Positions 8,445 through 18,087 of a stretch of 32,816 nucleotides of DNA are shown in pieces; the stretch's first letter is position 1, and the number at the start of each line of letters is the position of its first letter. Source of the DNA: Acidobacteriota bacterium. GTDB lineage: Bacteria; Acidobacteriota; Blastocatellia; Pyrinomonadales; Pyrinomonadaceae. The stretch lies in assembly GCA_020200135.1 (NCBI GenBank), contig JAIVJI010000106.1:12168-44983 (forward strand), in the 5' to 3' direction. A program made the translations under genes and the position numbers. The notes under the pieces were generated by a model. It ran no database searches. It worked only from the letters and a program-made list of their open reading frames with translations, and was not told the origin of the DNA.

Positions 8445-9488
8445 TTGCAGTCGAGCCTGGAACGCGGCCTGAAGCTCGTCGCCATCGGCGGCGGCACGGG
8501 TCTGTCTACGGTACTTTCGGGGCTGAAGGAGCTGGCGGGCGACCACGACCGGGGCGACCTCTGGCTTGACTCGCTCTCGGCCATCGTCACGGTCTCGGAC
8601 GACGGCGGGAGTTCGGGCCGTCTCCGCGACGAGTTGCAGATGCTGCCGCCGGGCGACATACGCAACTGCATGGTCGCGCTCTCGGAAGACTCGACGCTGC
8701 TCTCGCGCCTCTTCCAGTACCGCTTCCGGGGCGAGGGGGGCTTAGGCGGCCACAGCTTCGGCAACCTCTTCCTGGCCGCGCTGACCGAGGTCACGGGCGA
8801 CTTCGTCGAGGCCGTGCGCCTCTCCTCCGAGGTCCTGGCGAGCAAGGGGCGCATCTACCCGGCGACTCTGAACGACGTGCGGCTCGTCGCCGAGCTTGAG
8901 GACGGGCGCGTGGTGCGCGGCGAGACGAACATCACGGCCGCGCGCTCGGCCGTCAGGCGCCTGCGGCTCGAACCCGAGCAGTGCCTCCCGCTCCCCGAGG
9001 CGCTGGCGGCCGTCCGCGTGGCCGACATCATCACGGTCGGCCCCGGCTCGCTCTACACGTCGATCCTCCCCAACCTGCTCGTGGCGCGCGTGGCCGAATC
9101 GATCGGCGCGTCGCCCGCGGTCAAAATCTTCATCTGCAACCTGATGACCCAGCCGGGCGAGACCGACGGCTACACGGCGCGCCGCCACATCGAGGTCGTC
9201 AAGGCTTACGCGCCCGAGATAGAGTTCGACTTCGTGGTCGTCAACGACCGCCGCGTGAGCCCCCTCCAGGCCGAGGCGTACGCCGCCGAGGGCGCGCACC
9301 AGATCGGGCTCACCGACCACATGCTGGAGGAGGAGTTCGGCCGCGAGGCCGAGATCGTGCGCGCCGACCTGCTCGACGAGGGCGAGAAGGTGCGGCACAG
9401 CCCCGACAAGCTGGCGCGCGTCATCCTCGCCTGCTACGAGAAGGCGCGCGCGCGCGCCGCGAGGACGACGACGACCGCCGCGCGCTAA
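8445..9488 (+). CDS. yvcK: YvcK/CofD-family protein (gluconeogenesis factor, UDP-sugar sensing)
   Basis: 347 residues from TTG 8445, preceded by GAGGAG at 8428-8433. The N-terminal Rossmann-like block AIGGGTGLSTVLSGLKEL and TVSDDGGSSGRLRDEL are hallmarks, followed by LPPGDIRNCMVAL, the FRGEGGLGGHSFGNLFLAAL block and VGPGSLYTSILPNLL. YvcK/GlmR proteins bind UDP-GlcNAc and promote GlmS activity or carbon flow into the cell wall in Bacillus, Listeria and mycobacteria. Here it sits 10 bp upstream of glmU and in the same transcription unit as glmS, which fits that role unusually well. The related CofD enzyme makes coenzyme F420 precursors, but there are no F420 genes nearby, so the YvcK reading is preferred. 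Confidence 0.92.
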   Translation: MQSSLERGLKLVAIGGGTGLSTVLSGLKELAGDHDRGDLWLDSLSAIVTVSDDGGSSGRLRDELQMLPPGDIRNCMVALSEDSTLLSRLFQYRFRGEGGLGGHSFGNLFLAALTEVTGDFVEAVRLSSEVLASKGRIYPATLNDVRLVAELEDGRVVRGETNITAARSAVRRLRLEPEQCLPLPEALAAVRVADIITVGPGSLYTSILPNLLVARVAESIGASPAVKIFICNLMTQPGETDGYTARRHIEVVKAYAPEIEFDFVVVNDRRVSPLQAEAYAAEGAHQIGLTDHMLEEEFGREAEIVRADLLDEGEKVRHSPDKLARVILACYEKARARAARTTTTAAR

Positions 9489-9498
9489 ACACGACCCT

Positions 9499-11016
9499 AT
9501 GGACAGACAGCCACAGCAGCAACCCTCGCAGGCGCAGAGCCAGCCGCTCGACATCCTGATCCTCGCGGCGGGTCTGGGCACGCGCATGCGCTCGTCCACT
9601 GCGAAGGTGCTGCACCGCTTGGGCGGCCGCCCGCTCATCGCGCACGTCTGCCGGACGGCGTCGGCGCTCGTGAAGGGCGAGCGCCCCGTCTACGTCGTCG
9701 TCGGCCACCAGGCCGAGGAAGTTAAAGAGGCGGTGCGCGCCGAGCTGGGCGAGGGCGGCGCCGTCTTCGTCACGCAGACCGAGCAGCGCGGCACCGGCGA
9801 CGCGGTCTTCGCCGCGCGCGAGGCTCTGGGCGACGCCGACTCGACGCTCCTCGTCCTCTCGGGCGACGTGCCGCTGGTGAGGGCCGAGACCCTCGGCTCG
9901 CTCGTCCACCAGCACCGCACGCACCGCGGGCGCGGCGCGGCCTGCACGCTGATGGCCGTCCGGCTCGAAGACCCCACGGGCTACGGCCGCGTCGTGCGCG
10001 ACGAAGAGGGGCGCTTCCAGAAGATCGTCGAGCAGAAGGACGCCACGCCCGAGGAGCGCCAGATAGGCGAGGTCAACGCGGGCATCTACTGCTTCGAGAC
10101 GCGCCTGCTCTTCCCCGCGCTCGAACGCGTCCAGCCGGAGAACGCGCAGGGCGAGTTCTACCTGACCGACGTGCCCGCCATCCTGCGCGCCGACGGCGAG
10201 GACGTTTCCGTCTCCACGCACACCGACGCGCGCGAGGTCTCCGGCATCAACACGCGGGTCGAGCTCTCCGAGTTCGAGCGCATACTCCGCCTGCGGACGC
10301 TGCGGAGCCTGATGCTCAACTCGGGCGTCACCGTCATCGACCCGCAGCACACCTACGTCAGCCCCGACGCGCAGATCGGCCGCGACACGACGCTCCACCC
10401 GAACGTTCACGTCGAGGGGCGCACGGTCATCGGCGAGGGCTGCGAGGTGATGCAGGGCTCGCGCATCGTGGACTCGCGCGTCGGCAACGGAGTCACGGTC
10501 AAAGACCACTGCCTCATCGTCGAGTCGGAGGTCGGCGACCACTGCGCCGTCGGCCCGTTCGCGCACCTGCGGATGAACGCGCGGATGGAGGACGGCTCGA
10601 CGGTCGGCAACTTCGTCGAGATGAAGAAGTCGCGCCTGGGGTCGAAGTCGAAGGCGATGCACCTCACCTACCTGGGCGACGCCGAGGTGGGCGAGCGCAC
10701 TAACATCGGCGCGGGCACCGTCACCTGCAACTACGACGGCAAGAACAAGCACCCGACCGTCATCGAGCACGACGTGAAGATCGGCTCGGACACGATGCTG
10801 GTGGCGCCCGTCCGCGTCGGCGCGCGCTCCGTGACGGGCGCCGGCTCGGTCGTCACCGAGGACGTGCCGCCCGACACGCTCGTCGCCGGCGTCCCGGCCA
10901 AAGTGAAGAAGAAGCTGCCGCGCGAAGACGAGGCGGCGGACAAACCCGCCGTGGAGAGTAAGAACGAGGACGCGGGCGAGCCGGTCACGGCGGCCGCCAC
11001 CGGCGAAGAACGTTGA
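9499..11016 (+). CDS. glmU: GlmU, bifunctional UDP-GlcNAc pyrophosphorylase / GlcN-1-P acetyltransferase
   Basis: 505 residues. The N-terminal nucleotidyltransferase domain starts with LILAAGLGTRMRSSTAKVLH (about 16-35), with LSGDVPLV for metal and nucleotide binding. The C-terminal left-handed beta-helix contains hexapeptide repeats and the acetyltransferase signature VGNFVEMKKSRLGSKSKAMH, then TYLGDAEVGERTNIGAGTVT and NYDGKNKHPT. It makes GlcNAc-1-P and then UDP-GlcNAc for peptidoglycan and lipopolysaccharide. It is about 45 residues longer than E. coli GlmU, with an acidic, low-complexity tail after residue 460. It sits between yvcK and glmS with short gaps, so the three are likely co-transcribed. 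The 10-bp upstream spacer has no clear ribosome site, suggesting translational coupling to yvcK. Confidence 0.96.
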   Translation: MDRQPQQQPSQAQSQPLDILILAAGLGTRMRSSTAKVLHRLGGRPLIAHVCRTASALVKGERPVYVVVGHQAEEVKEAVRAELGEGGAVFVTQTEQRGTGDAVFAAREALGDADSTLLVLSGDVPLVRAETLGSLVHQHRTHRGRGAACTLMAVRLEDPTGYGRVVRDEEGRFQKIVEQKDATPEERQIGEVNAGIYCFETRLLFPALERVQPENAQGEFYLTDVPAILRADGEDVSVSTHTDAREVSGINTRVELSEFERILRLRTLRSLMLNSGVTVIDPQHTYVSPDAQIGRDTTLHPNVHVEGRTVIGEGCEVMQGSRIVDSRVGNGVTVKDHCLIVESEVGDHCAVGPFAHLRMNARMEDGSTVGNFVEMKKSRLGSKSKAMHLTYLGDAEVGERTNIGAGTVTCNYDGKNKHPTVIEHDVKIGSDTMLVAPVRVGARSVTGAGSVVTEDVPPDTLVAGVPAKVKKKLPREDEAADKPAVESKNEDAGEPVTAAATGEER

Positions 11017-11079
11017 GGGCTCACGCCCCGAAGTCCCCACCTGTAGTCAATCAACGCCACAACGGAAGGTCATAAATTT

Positions 11080-12942
<1,863 letters not shown>

Positions 12943-12981
12943 CCCGGCCCGGGGTGCGGTTCGGGTGCGTCGCGCGCGTCG

Positions 12982-13894
12982 TCAGTCGATGACGCGCGCG
13001 ACGACGCACTTGAGGTAGAGGGTCTCGGGGACGCCGAGGAGGACGGGGTGGTCGTGCGACTGCGTGCGGCGCTCGACGAGCTGGACGCGGCGGCGCGCGT
13101 CGCGGGCGGCCTCGGCGAGGACTTCGAGGAAGAGCGGCTCGGTCATGTGGTACGAGCAGGTGCAGGTGACGAGGTGGCCGCCCGCGTTGAGCATCTTGAG
13201 CGCGCGGAGGTTTATCTCCTTGTAGCCGCGCGCGGCCGCCGCGACGCTCGCGCGGTTCTTGGCGAAGGCCGGCGGGTCGAGGACGACGGTGTCGAAGCGC
13301 TCGCCCGCCGACTCCATCTCGTGCAGCGCGTCGAAGACGTTGGCCCTGCGTGACTTCGAGCTCGCCCGGCTCCTCGCCGTGGAGCACGCCCGTCCGGAGG
13401 GGCAGGCCTTCGAGCGCGCGGACGCGCACGTCGTTGCGCTCGACGACCGAGCGCGGCGCGAACTCCTCGACGAGCAGCTCGGTGAACAGACCCTTCAGCG
13501 CCTCCGCCCCCTGCGAGAGCGTCTGCACGACGAGAACGTCGGCGTACCTGTCCACAATGAACGAGGGCATGAGGTCGCCCTCCGAGTAGACGAGGCGGAA
13601 GGCGTCGGCCTCGCGCCGGAGGCCCGAGCGGCGCGACGCGGCGGCGCGCAGGCGCGCGCGCCACCACTCGCGGTCCACCTCCTCGTCGCGCGCCGTCAGC
13701 AGCCGCAGCGCGATCTCCGAGCGGTCGGAGTAGAGCGCCTGCCCCGCGGGGCGGCCGCGCTCGTCGCGCACGCGCACCACCGCGCCGCCCTCGGCGCCGC
13801 CGTCGGCGCGCACGTCGCTGCGGTAAATCCAGAGGTGGCCCTCGCGCGCGCGCTCGGCCCCGCGCCTCGTGATGGTGACTTGAGCCTGACTCAT
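12982..13894 (-). pseudogene. rlmI: RlmI-type 23S rRNA (cytosine) methyltransferase with internal deletion and frameshift
   Basis: From ATG 13894 (AAGGGAA upstream), the first 182 codons give the N-terminal PUA domain (ARTHITRRG-like region, EGHLWIYRSDVRA) and the following RlmI domain (LVYSEGDLMPSFIVDRYAD, RSVVERNDVRVRALEGLPL) down to GELEVT. The sequence then jumps, in another frame, to ANVFDALHEMESAGE, followed by the methyltransferase end VLDPPAFAKNRASV, GYKEINLRALKMLNAGGHLV and the YLKCVVARVID terminus. About 85-90 residues normally lie between these parts, including the AdoMet-binding motif (CFSYTGGF type). The junction is at about 13343-13351. The total span of 913 bp is not a multiple of 3. 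If real, the enzyme is dead; a misassembly is equally possible. Confidence 0.85.
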
Positions 13895-13966
13895 TACGGT
13901 TTCCCTTTTGCGGCTCATTGAAGCACGGGAGCGTGCGCGGGTTCAACGGAAGGCGGGCCGCCCGGC

Positions 13967-13995
13967 TTGAAATCACGCGGGCGGAGTTGTAGCCT
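13967..13995 (+). promoter_or_regulatory. Possible promoter of the selenoprotein peroxiredoxin gene
   Basis: TTGAAA (13967-13972), a 17-nt spacer and TAGCCT (13990-13995), ending about 50 nt before the start codon. The -35 is good; the -10 matches only 3 of 6. The strong ribosome site GGAGGAG lies at 14032-14038. Confidence 0.35.
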
Positions 13996-14046
13996 TAAGG
14001 CCGTAGTTCACAAGAACTGAATTCGAATCACGGAGGAGACACTCTG

Positions 14047-14511
14047 ATGCCAGAAGTCGGAGACGTGGCCCCGGACTTCGAGCTGCCGAGCCATCTTGAG
14101 AAGGGCAAGAAGGTGAAGCTCTCGGACTTCCGAGACAAGTCTAACGTCGTCATCGCATTCTACCCGCTGGCGTGGACGCCGGTCTGAACGGCGCAGATGC
14201 CTGCCTACGAAGCCGACCTCGATCGGTTCAGGCAGTACGATGCCCAGGTCCTGGGCATAAGTGTCGACAGCGTCCCGTCAAACACCGCCTGGGCCAAGTC
14301 GCTCGGCGGGCTCACCTACGACCTCCTGAGTGACTTCGAGCCGAAGGGCGAGGTCGCGAGGCTCTTCGACGCGTACCGGGCCGACGGCGGAATCTCGGAG
14401 CGCGCTCTCTTCGTCGTGGACAAGGAAGGCAAGATCGCCTACAAGGACATCCACGACATCGGCGACCAGCCCGACAACGAAGAACTGTTCGAGGTGCTCC
14501 GCAAGCTCTAG
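14047..14511 (+). CDS. Selenocysteine-containing peroxiredoxin (in-frame UGA at codon 47)
   Basis: Read through TGA 14185-14187, this is a complete 154-residue AhpC/TSA-family peroxiredoxin. Start ATG 14047 has GGAGGAG 8 nt upstream. The TGA falls exactly on the peroxidatic position of the P-x3-T-x2-C motif (P40-LAW-T44-PV-U47). The catalytic Arg is R119 (SERALFVVD). Sequence is conserved on both sides of the TGA (FYPLAWTPV, then [14 protein letters not shown]), so this is not a true stop. The protein has no cysteine at all, so resolution must use an external thiol (thioredoxin, glutathione or bacillithiol, the last suggested by the bshC end at 32460). A stem GCAG/CUGC with loop AUGC at 14193-14204, enclosed by CGGC/GCCG (14189-14192/14212-14215), is a candidate bacterial SECIS. 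It reduces H2O2 or organic peroxides in the cytoplasm. Confidence 0.9.
14185..14215 (+). promoter_or_regulatory. Sec-UGA codon and candidate SECIS hairpin of the peroxiredoxin
   Basis: UGA at 14185-14187. Inner stem 14193-14196/14201-14204 (GCAG/CUGC, tetraloop AUGC) and outer stem 14189-14192/14212-14215 (CGGC/GCCG), with a 7-nt bulge on the 3' side. Bacterial SECIS elements lie immediately 3' of the UGA within the coding sequence. The pairing is visible, but SelB recognition is inferred. Confidence 0.5.
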
Positions 14512-14543
14512 GCGGCGGGCGCAAGGACTACTCCACCGGCCGG

Positions 14544-14578
14544 CGGGCCGCAACCCTTTTCCAGAGGGTTGCGGCCCG
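14544..14578 (+). terminator. 14-bp hairpin after the peroxiredoxin gene
   Basis: Arms 14544-14557 and 14565-14578 pair perfectly (core GGGCCGCAACCCT/AGGGTTGCGGCCC) around a 7-nt loop, starting 33 bp after the stop. No run of T follows, so termination may be weak or Rho-assisted, or the hairpin may stabilise the 3' end. Confidence 0.6.
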
Positions 14579-14644
14579 TGACGCTTTAGCGACAAAATTG
14601 GTCTACGCTCCCGCGCAAAGAGGACAGACGAGGGTAGAAGAGTC

Positions 14645-15379
14645 ATGACGCTTTCGAGAAAGTGTGTGCCGTTCACGCCGTTCGACGGCGAGCTGTCGAA
14701 GGCCACGGTCGCCATCGTCACGGCGGGCGGCGTCCACCTCCGCGGCCAGGAGCCCTTCAACACCGCGGACGAGCTGGGCGACCTCTCGTTCCGCATCATC
14801 CCCGAAGACGCCGACACCTCCGACCTGATGGTCACGCACCACCACTACGACCACTCGGACGCAGGCCGGGACATCAACGTCGTCTTCCCGCTCGACGTGC
14901 TGCGCGACCTGAAGGAAGAGGGCTTCGTCAGGGAGGTTGCCAAAAAGCACGTCGGCTACATGGGCTACACGATGCAGCTCAAGGCGATGTACGAGGGCAC
15001 GGCGCCCGAGATCGCCAACGAGATAGACCGGGGCTCGCGCGCCGACGTGGTGCTCCTCACCGGCGGTTGACCGAACGTGTGCCACCGCACGGTCGTCGCG
15101 GTACAACGTGAGATCGAGATGCGCGGCATCCCGACGGTGCTCATCACGGTCAGCCCGGAGGTCTCGGCGCAGATGCGCCCGCCGCGCGCGCTGTACCCGA
15201 AGGGATTCAAGGTCGGCAACAGCACGGGCCGCCCCGACATGCGCGAGTTGCAGCGCCGGGTGCTCCGCGACGCGCTACAACTCCTCACCGAGAACACGCG
15301 CCCCGGCGCGGTCGTCACACGCGAGTACCCCGAGTACGGCGAGCAGTACGAGCCGCCGAGAGTGAAGGCCAAGGGCTAA
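14645..15379 (+). CDS. GrdB-like selenoprotein (glycine/sarcosine/betaine reductase selenoprotein B family), UGA at codon 142
   Basis: Read through TGA 15068-15070 this is a 244-residue protein. Before the TGA it contains KATVAIVTAGGVHLRGQEPF, VTHHHYDHSDAGRDINVVFP and VLLTGG. After it comes PNVCHRTVVAVQREIEMRGI, PTVLITVSP and a tail EYGEQYEPPRVKAKG. This is the family layout of the substrate-specific B subunit of glycine/betaine/D-proline reductases, in which Sec sits at the end of a beta strand; here U142 is followed by C146 (U-P-N-V-C). A 6-bp hairpin CGUGUG/CGCACG with loop CCAC at 15076-15091 is a SECIS candidate. Only this subunit is present, with no grdA, grdC/D or prdA nearby, so it is probably a stand-alone redox protein rather than a Stickland reductase. 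It lies 5 bp upstream of pfkA. Confidence 0.88.
15068..15091 (+). promoter_or_regulatory. Sec-UGA codon and candidate SECIS hairpin of the GrdB-like gene
   Basis: UGA at 15068-15070. Stem 15076-15081/15086-15091 has six pairs including one U-G, with tetraloop CCAC. The hairpin starts 6 nt after the UGA, inside the coding sequence, as in bacterial SECIS elements. Confidence 0.5.
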
Positions 15380-15384
15380 GTTAA

Positions 15385-16506
15385 GTGAAGACCATCGGCA
15401 TCGTGACCGGCGGGGGCGACGCGCCGGGGCTCAACGCGGTCATCCGCGCGGCGGTGAAGACGGCCGTCGGCGAGTACGGCCTGCACGTCGTCGGCATCGA
15501 GGACAGCTTCGAGGGTCTGCTCGGCGAGACGCGCGTGCGTGAGCTGAAGCCGGCGGACGTGCGCGGGCTGCTGCCGCGCGGCGGGACGATCCTTGGGACG
15601 CGCAACCGCGGCCGCTTCGTCGTCCGGGAGGAGGACGGCTCGTCTTCGAAGCCCGACGAGGTCTACGGCGAGGCCCTCGGCAACCTCTCGCGGCTCGGCA
15701 TCGACGCGCTCGTCGCGGTCGGCGGCGAGGGCACGCTCGCCATCGCCTACGAGTTCCACCGGCGCGGCTTCCCCGTCGTCGGCGTGCCGAAGACCATCGA
15801 CAACGACCTCGCCGCCACCGAGCTGACCTTCGGCTTCATGACCGCGCTCGACATCGCGACCGAGGCGCTCGACCGCCTGCACACCACGGCCGAGTCGCAC
15901 GACCGCGTGATGATTCTCGAAGTGATGGGGCGGCACGCCGGCTGGATCGCGCTCCACTCGGGCGTCTCGGGCGGGGCCGACGTCATCCTCATCCCCGAGA
16001 TTCCCTTCTCGGCCGGGCAGGTCGCGCGCAAGATTCGGCAGCGCGAGGCGTGCGGCTCGCAGTTCACCATCATCGTCGTCTCGGAGGGCGCCAAAGAGGT
16101 CGAGGGGCACGAGGTCTATCAGGACCAGGGCGACAAGCAGAGCGCGCCGCGCCTCGGCGGCATCGGCCACCACCTCTCAGGCGAGCTGTCCGAGATGACG
16201 GGCAAGGAGGTGCGCTGCGTCGTCCTCGGCCACCTCCAGCGCGGCGGGAGCCCCAACGCGTTCGACCGGATGCTCGCCACCAACTTCGGCTCGGCGGCGG
16301 TGCGCGCGCTCGCGCGCGGCAAGCGCGGCGTGATGGTGGGTCTGCACGCCGCCAACGTCCGCACGGCGCCGCTCGAAGAGGCCATCGCCAACCTCAAGAC
16401 CGTCCCGCCCGAGAGCCAGCTCGTCCGCACCGCGCGCGACGTGGGCGTCTCGTTCGGCGCGCCCGACGAGGACAAGTACCACCACGCCGAGGGCTGCGAC
16501 CAGTAA
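15385..16506 (+). CDS. pfkA: 6-phosphofructokinase (group III type)
   Basis: 373 residues from GTG 15385, only 5 bp after the GrdB-like gene, so probably translationally coupled to it. GGGDAPGLNAVIRAAV (9-24) and LGTRNRG bind nucleotide and effector. VAVGGEGTLAIAYEF (111-124) has Gly at the position that is Gly in ATP-dependent and Asp in PPi-dependent enzymes. PKTIDNDLAATE (135-146) carries the catalytic Asp and has Lys where E. coli PfkA has Gly. This Gly/Lys combination is typical of ATP-using group III enzymes such as those of Streptomyces. MGRHAGWIAL and GHLQRGGSPNAFDR complete the fructose-6-phosphate site. It phosphorylates fructose-6-phosphate in glycolysis; phosphoryl donor ATP is inferred from G116. 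Confidence 0.93.
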   Translation: MKTIGIVTGGGDAPGLNAVIRAAVKTAVGEYGLHVVGIEDSFEGLLGETRVRELKPADVRGLLPRGGTILGTRNRGRFVVREEDGSSSKPDEVYGEALGNLSRLGIDALVAVGGEGTLAIAYEFHRRGFPVVGVPKTIDNDLAATELTFGFMTALDIATEALDRLHTTAESHDRVMILEVMGRHAGWIALHSGVSGGADVILIPEIPFSAGQVARKIRQREACGSQFTIIVVSEGAKEVEGHEVYQDQGDKQSAPRLGGIGHHLSGELSEMTGKEVRCVVLGHLQRGGSPNAFDRMLATNFGSAAVRALARGKRGVMVGLHAANVRTAPLEEAIANLKTVPPESQLVRTARDVGVSFGAPDEDKYHHAEGCDQ

Positions 16507-16513
16507 AATCGGT

Positions 16514-16519
16514 TATAAT
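16514..16519 (+). promoter_or_regulatory. TATAAT -10 box upstream of greA
   Basis: A perfect TATAAT starts 8 nt after the pfkA stop codon and 40 nt before the greA start. No good -35 lies at 16-18 nt spacing, so strength is uncertain. The AT-rich patch in otherwise GC-rich DNA supports it. Confidence 0.45.
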
Positions 16520-16558
16520 TTTCGCGCGCGTGAGAAACCGATAACGGAGGTGGCGGAA

Positions 16559-17044
16559 GTGACAGAGGCCGTCAAGCAGAAGCTACAGCAGGAGCTGGAC
16601 GAGTTGGACCAGGAGCTGCGCGTGGTCTTGCCGCAGCAGATCAAGACGGCGAAGGAGTGGGGCGACCTGCGCGAGAACGCCGAGTACCACGCCGCGCTCG
16701 CGCGCCAGCAGTTCGTCCAGGCGCGCATCCAGCAGCTCCGCCAGCGGCTGCGCGAAGTCTCCACCATCGACCTCTCGAAAGTCCCGCACGACAAGGCGGC
16801 CTACGGCTCGACGCTCGTCCTCTACGACGCGGAGCGCGAGGAGGAGGTCACCTACCGCCTCGTCACCCCCGAGGAATCGGACCCCAACGCCGGGCTGATT
16901 TCGACCACCTCGCCCGTCGGCCGCAGCCTGATGGGGCGCGAGGAGGGCGACGAGGTCACCGTCCGCACCCCCGCCGGCGCCCGTAACTTCGAGATCAAAA
17001 AGCTCACCACCCTCCACGACCAGCAGCCGGCCGAGGGCGACTGA
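16559..17044 (+). CDS. greA: Transcription elongation factor GreA
   Basis: 161 residues from GTG 16559. GGAGG at 16546-16550 is 8 nt upstream of this codon; it overlaps the alternative GTG at 16550, which would leave that start without a ribosome site. The N-terminal coiled coil (VKQKLQQELDELDQELRVVL and onward) ends in a tip loop WGDLRENAEYHAA containing the invariant Asp and Glu that activate RNA polymerase transcript cleavage. The C-terminal FKBP-like domain has EEVTYRLVTPEESD and SPVGRSLMGREEGDEVTV. Length is standard. It rescues backtracked RNA polymerase. It is probably transcribed both with pfkA and from its own -10 element. Confidence 0.95.
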   Translation: MTEAVKQKLQQELDELDQELRVVLPQQIKTAKEWGDLRENAEYHAALARQQFVQARIQQLRQRLREVSTIDLSKVPHDKAAYGSTLVLYDAEREEEVTYRLVTPEESDPNAGLISTTSPVGRSLMGREEGDEVTVRTPAGARNFEIKKLTTLHDQQPAEGD

Positions 17045-17074
17045 CCGCCGCGGGGCGGCGATTCGGGCACTTCC

Positions 17075-17104
17075 TTGACAAGCCTTCCGGCGCGTTCCTA
17101 TGAT
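17075..17104 (+). promoter_or_regulatory. Sigma-70-type promoter of the CDP-alcohol phosphatidyltransferase gene
   Basis: Consensus TTGACA (17075-17080), 18-nt spacer and TATGAT (17099-17104). It predicts a transcript starting near 17111 with a leader of about 68 nt. This is one of the best promoters in the window and separates the pgs-type gene from greA. Confidence 0.75.
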
Positions 17105-17178
17105 GAGCCGTCATTCAGTGGGCGCGTCGGGGCGCGCCTTCTTCAAGATTAGCGCGCGCTAAGAGGGGCTTTTCAAAC

Positions 17179-17985
17179 TTGTTCGGGGCAAGCATCGGAC
17201 GCGGCGCGAGCCGGATCATCGGGGCCATGGTGCGGGGCCTGGCGCGCCGCCGCATCAACCCGAACCTGCTGACCGTCATCGGCGTCTCGATCAACGTCCT
17301 CTCGGGCGTGCTGTTCGGGCTCGGCCACTTCTTCTGGGCCGGCGTCGTCCTCATCGTCGCCAACCTCTTCGACATGCTCGACGGGCAGGTGGCGCGCCGG
17401 ACGGGTCAGGTCACGCCCTTCGGCGGCTTCCTCGACTCGACCTTCGACCGCATCTCCGACATGGCCGCCTTCGTCGGCCTGATGACCTTCTACGCGCGCG
17501 ACACAGAGCACCACTCGACCCTCAACGTCCTGCTCGCGGGGCTCGCGATGGTCGGCTCGGTGCTCGTCTCCTACGCCTCGGCGCGCGCCGAGAGCCTCAT
17601 CCCGAAGTGCGACGTGGGCTTCCTGCGCCGCCCCGAGCGCGTGGTGCTGCTCATCATCGGCGCGCTCTCGACGCACCCCGGCTCCGAGAGCCTCTTCGCC
17701 AACCGGATGCCGGCCGTGCTCTGGATTCTGGCGGTCGGCTCGTTCTGGACTTTCGCCTACAGGGTCTATCACACCTGGCGCGAGCTGAACCTCGCGGGCG
17801 CGCCCGCCCCGACCGTCGCCGCCGAAGCCCCCGCGCAGAGCCTCGCGGCGGCGGCCGACGAATCGACGGCGCACGGCACACCTTCCGCGCCCGCGGGAGC
17901 ATCCAACACCGACGCAGGGCGAGCGGGGCGCACCCGCCACCGCGGCGAGCCGCGCCCGAGCCCCGCGCTGACCAAGGGGGAGTGA
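17179..17985 (+). CDS. CDP-alcohol phosphatidyltransferase family protein
   Basis: 268 residues from TTG 17179, with GAGGGG about 10 nt upstream. The family signature D-G-x2-A-R-x8-G-x3-D-x3-D is complete at residues 68-90 (D68, G69, A72, R73, G82, D86, D90), between hydrophobic helices. About five to six membrane segments are visible. These enzymes swap CMP of a CDP-alcohol, usually CDP-diacylglycerol, for an alcohol such as glycerol-3-phosphate or inositol phosphate at the inner membrane. The substrate cannot be fixed; the sequence INPNLLTVIGVSINV near the N-terminus resembles PgsA and phosphatidylinositol-phosphate synthases alike. The last about 55 residues are a hydrophilic Ala/Pro-rich tail outside the family core. 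Confidence 0.9.
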   Translation: MFGASIGRGASRIIGAMVRGLARRRINPNLLTVIGVSINVLSGVLFGLGHFFWAGVVLIVANLFDMLDGQVARRTGQVTPFGGFLDSTFDRISDMAAFVGLMTFYARDTEHHSTLNVLLAGLAMVGSVLVSYASARAESLIPKCDVGFLRRPERVVLLIIGALSTHPGSESLFANRMPAVLWILAVGSFWTFAYRVYHTWRELNLAGAPAPTVAAEAPAQSLAAAADESTAHGTPSAPAGASNTDAGRAGRTRHRGEPRPSPALTKGE

Positions 17986-17990
17986 TAAGA

Positions 17991-18069
17991 GCGTGAACCG
18001 TGAACCGTAAACCGTGACGAGATGAAACCCGGTCTTATCTCGTCACGGTTTACGGTTCACGGTTCACGC
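17991..18069. repeat. Perfect 33-bp inverted repeat built of CCGTGAA heptads
   Basis: Arms 17991-18023 and 18037-18069 are exact reverse complements around a 13-nt loop. Each arm reads as tandem 7-mers CCGTGAA, CCGTGAA, CCGTAAA, CCGTGAC. It begins 6 nt after the phosphatidyltransferase stop and ends about 10-20 nt before the next start, so it occupies the spacer. It belongs to the same sequence subfamily as 5729-5809. Confidence 0.95.
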
Positions 18070-18087
18070 GCGAACGGGGTGAGCGCC

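Noticed and set aside
11017..11079. glmS ribozyme before glmS
   Set aside because: The spacer is only 63 bp and lacks the ribozyme core.
13981..14046. tRNA-like T-arm (TTCGAATCA) before the peroxiredoxin, possibly tRNA-Sec
   Set aside because: No acceptor stem, anticodon arm or D arm can be formed around it; it is a promoter/leader region.
18022..18087. ATG at 18022 as start of the zinc-ribbon membrane protein
   Set aside because: It lies in the loop and right arm of the 33-bp palindrome and would be occluded; the zinc ribbon begins only after 18088.
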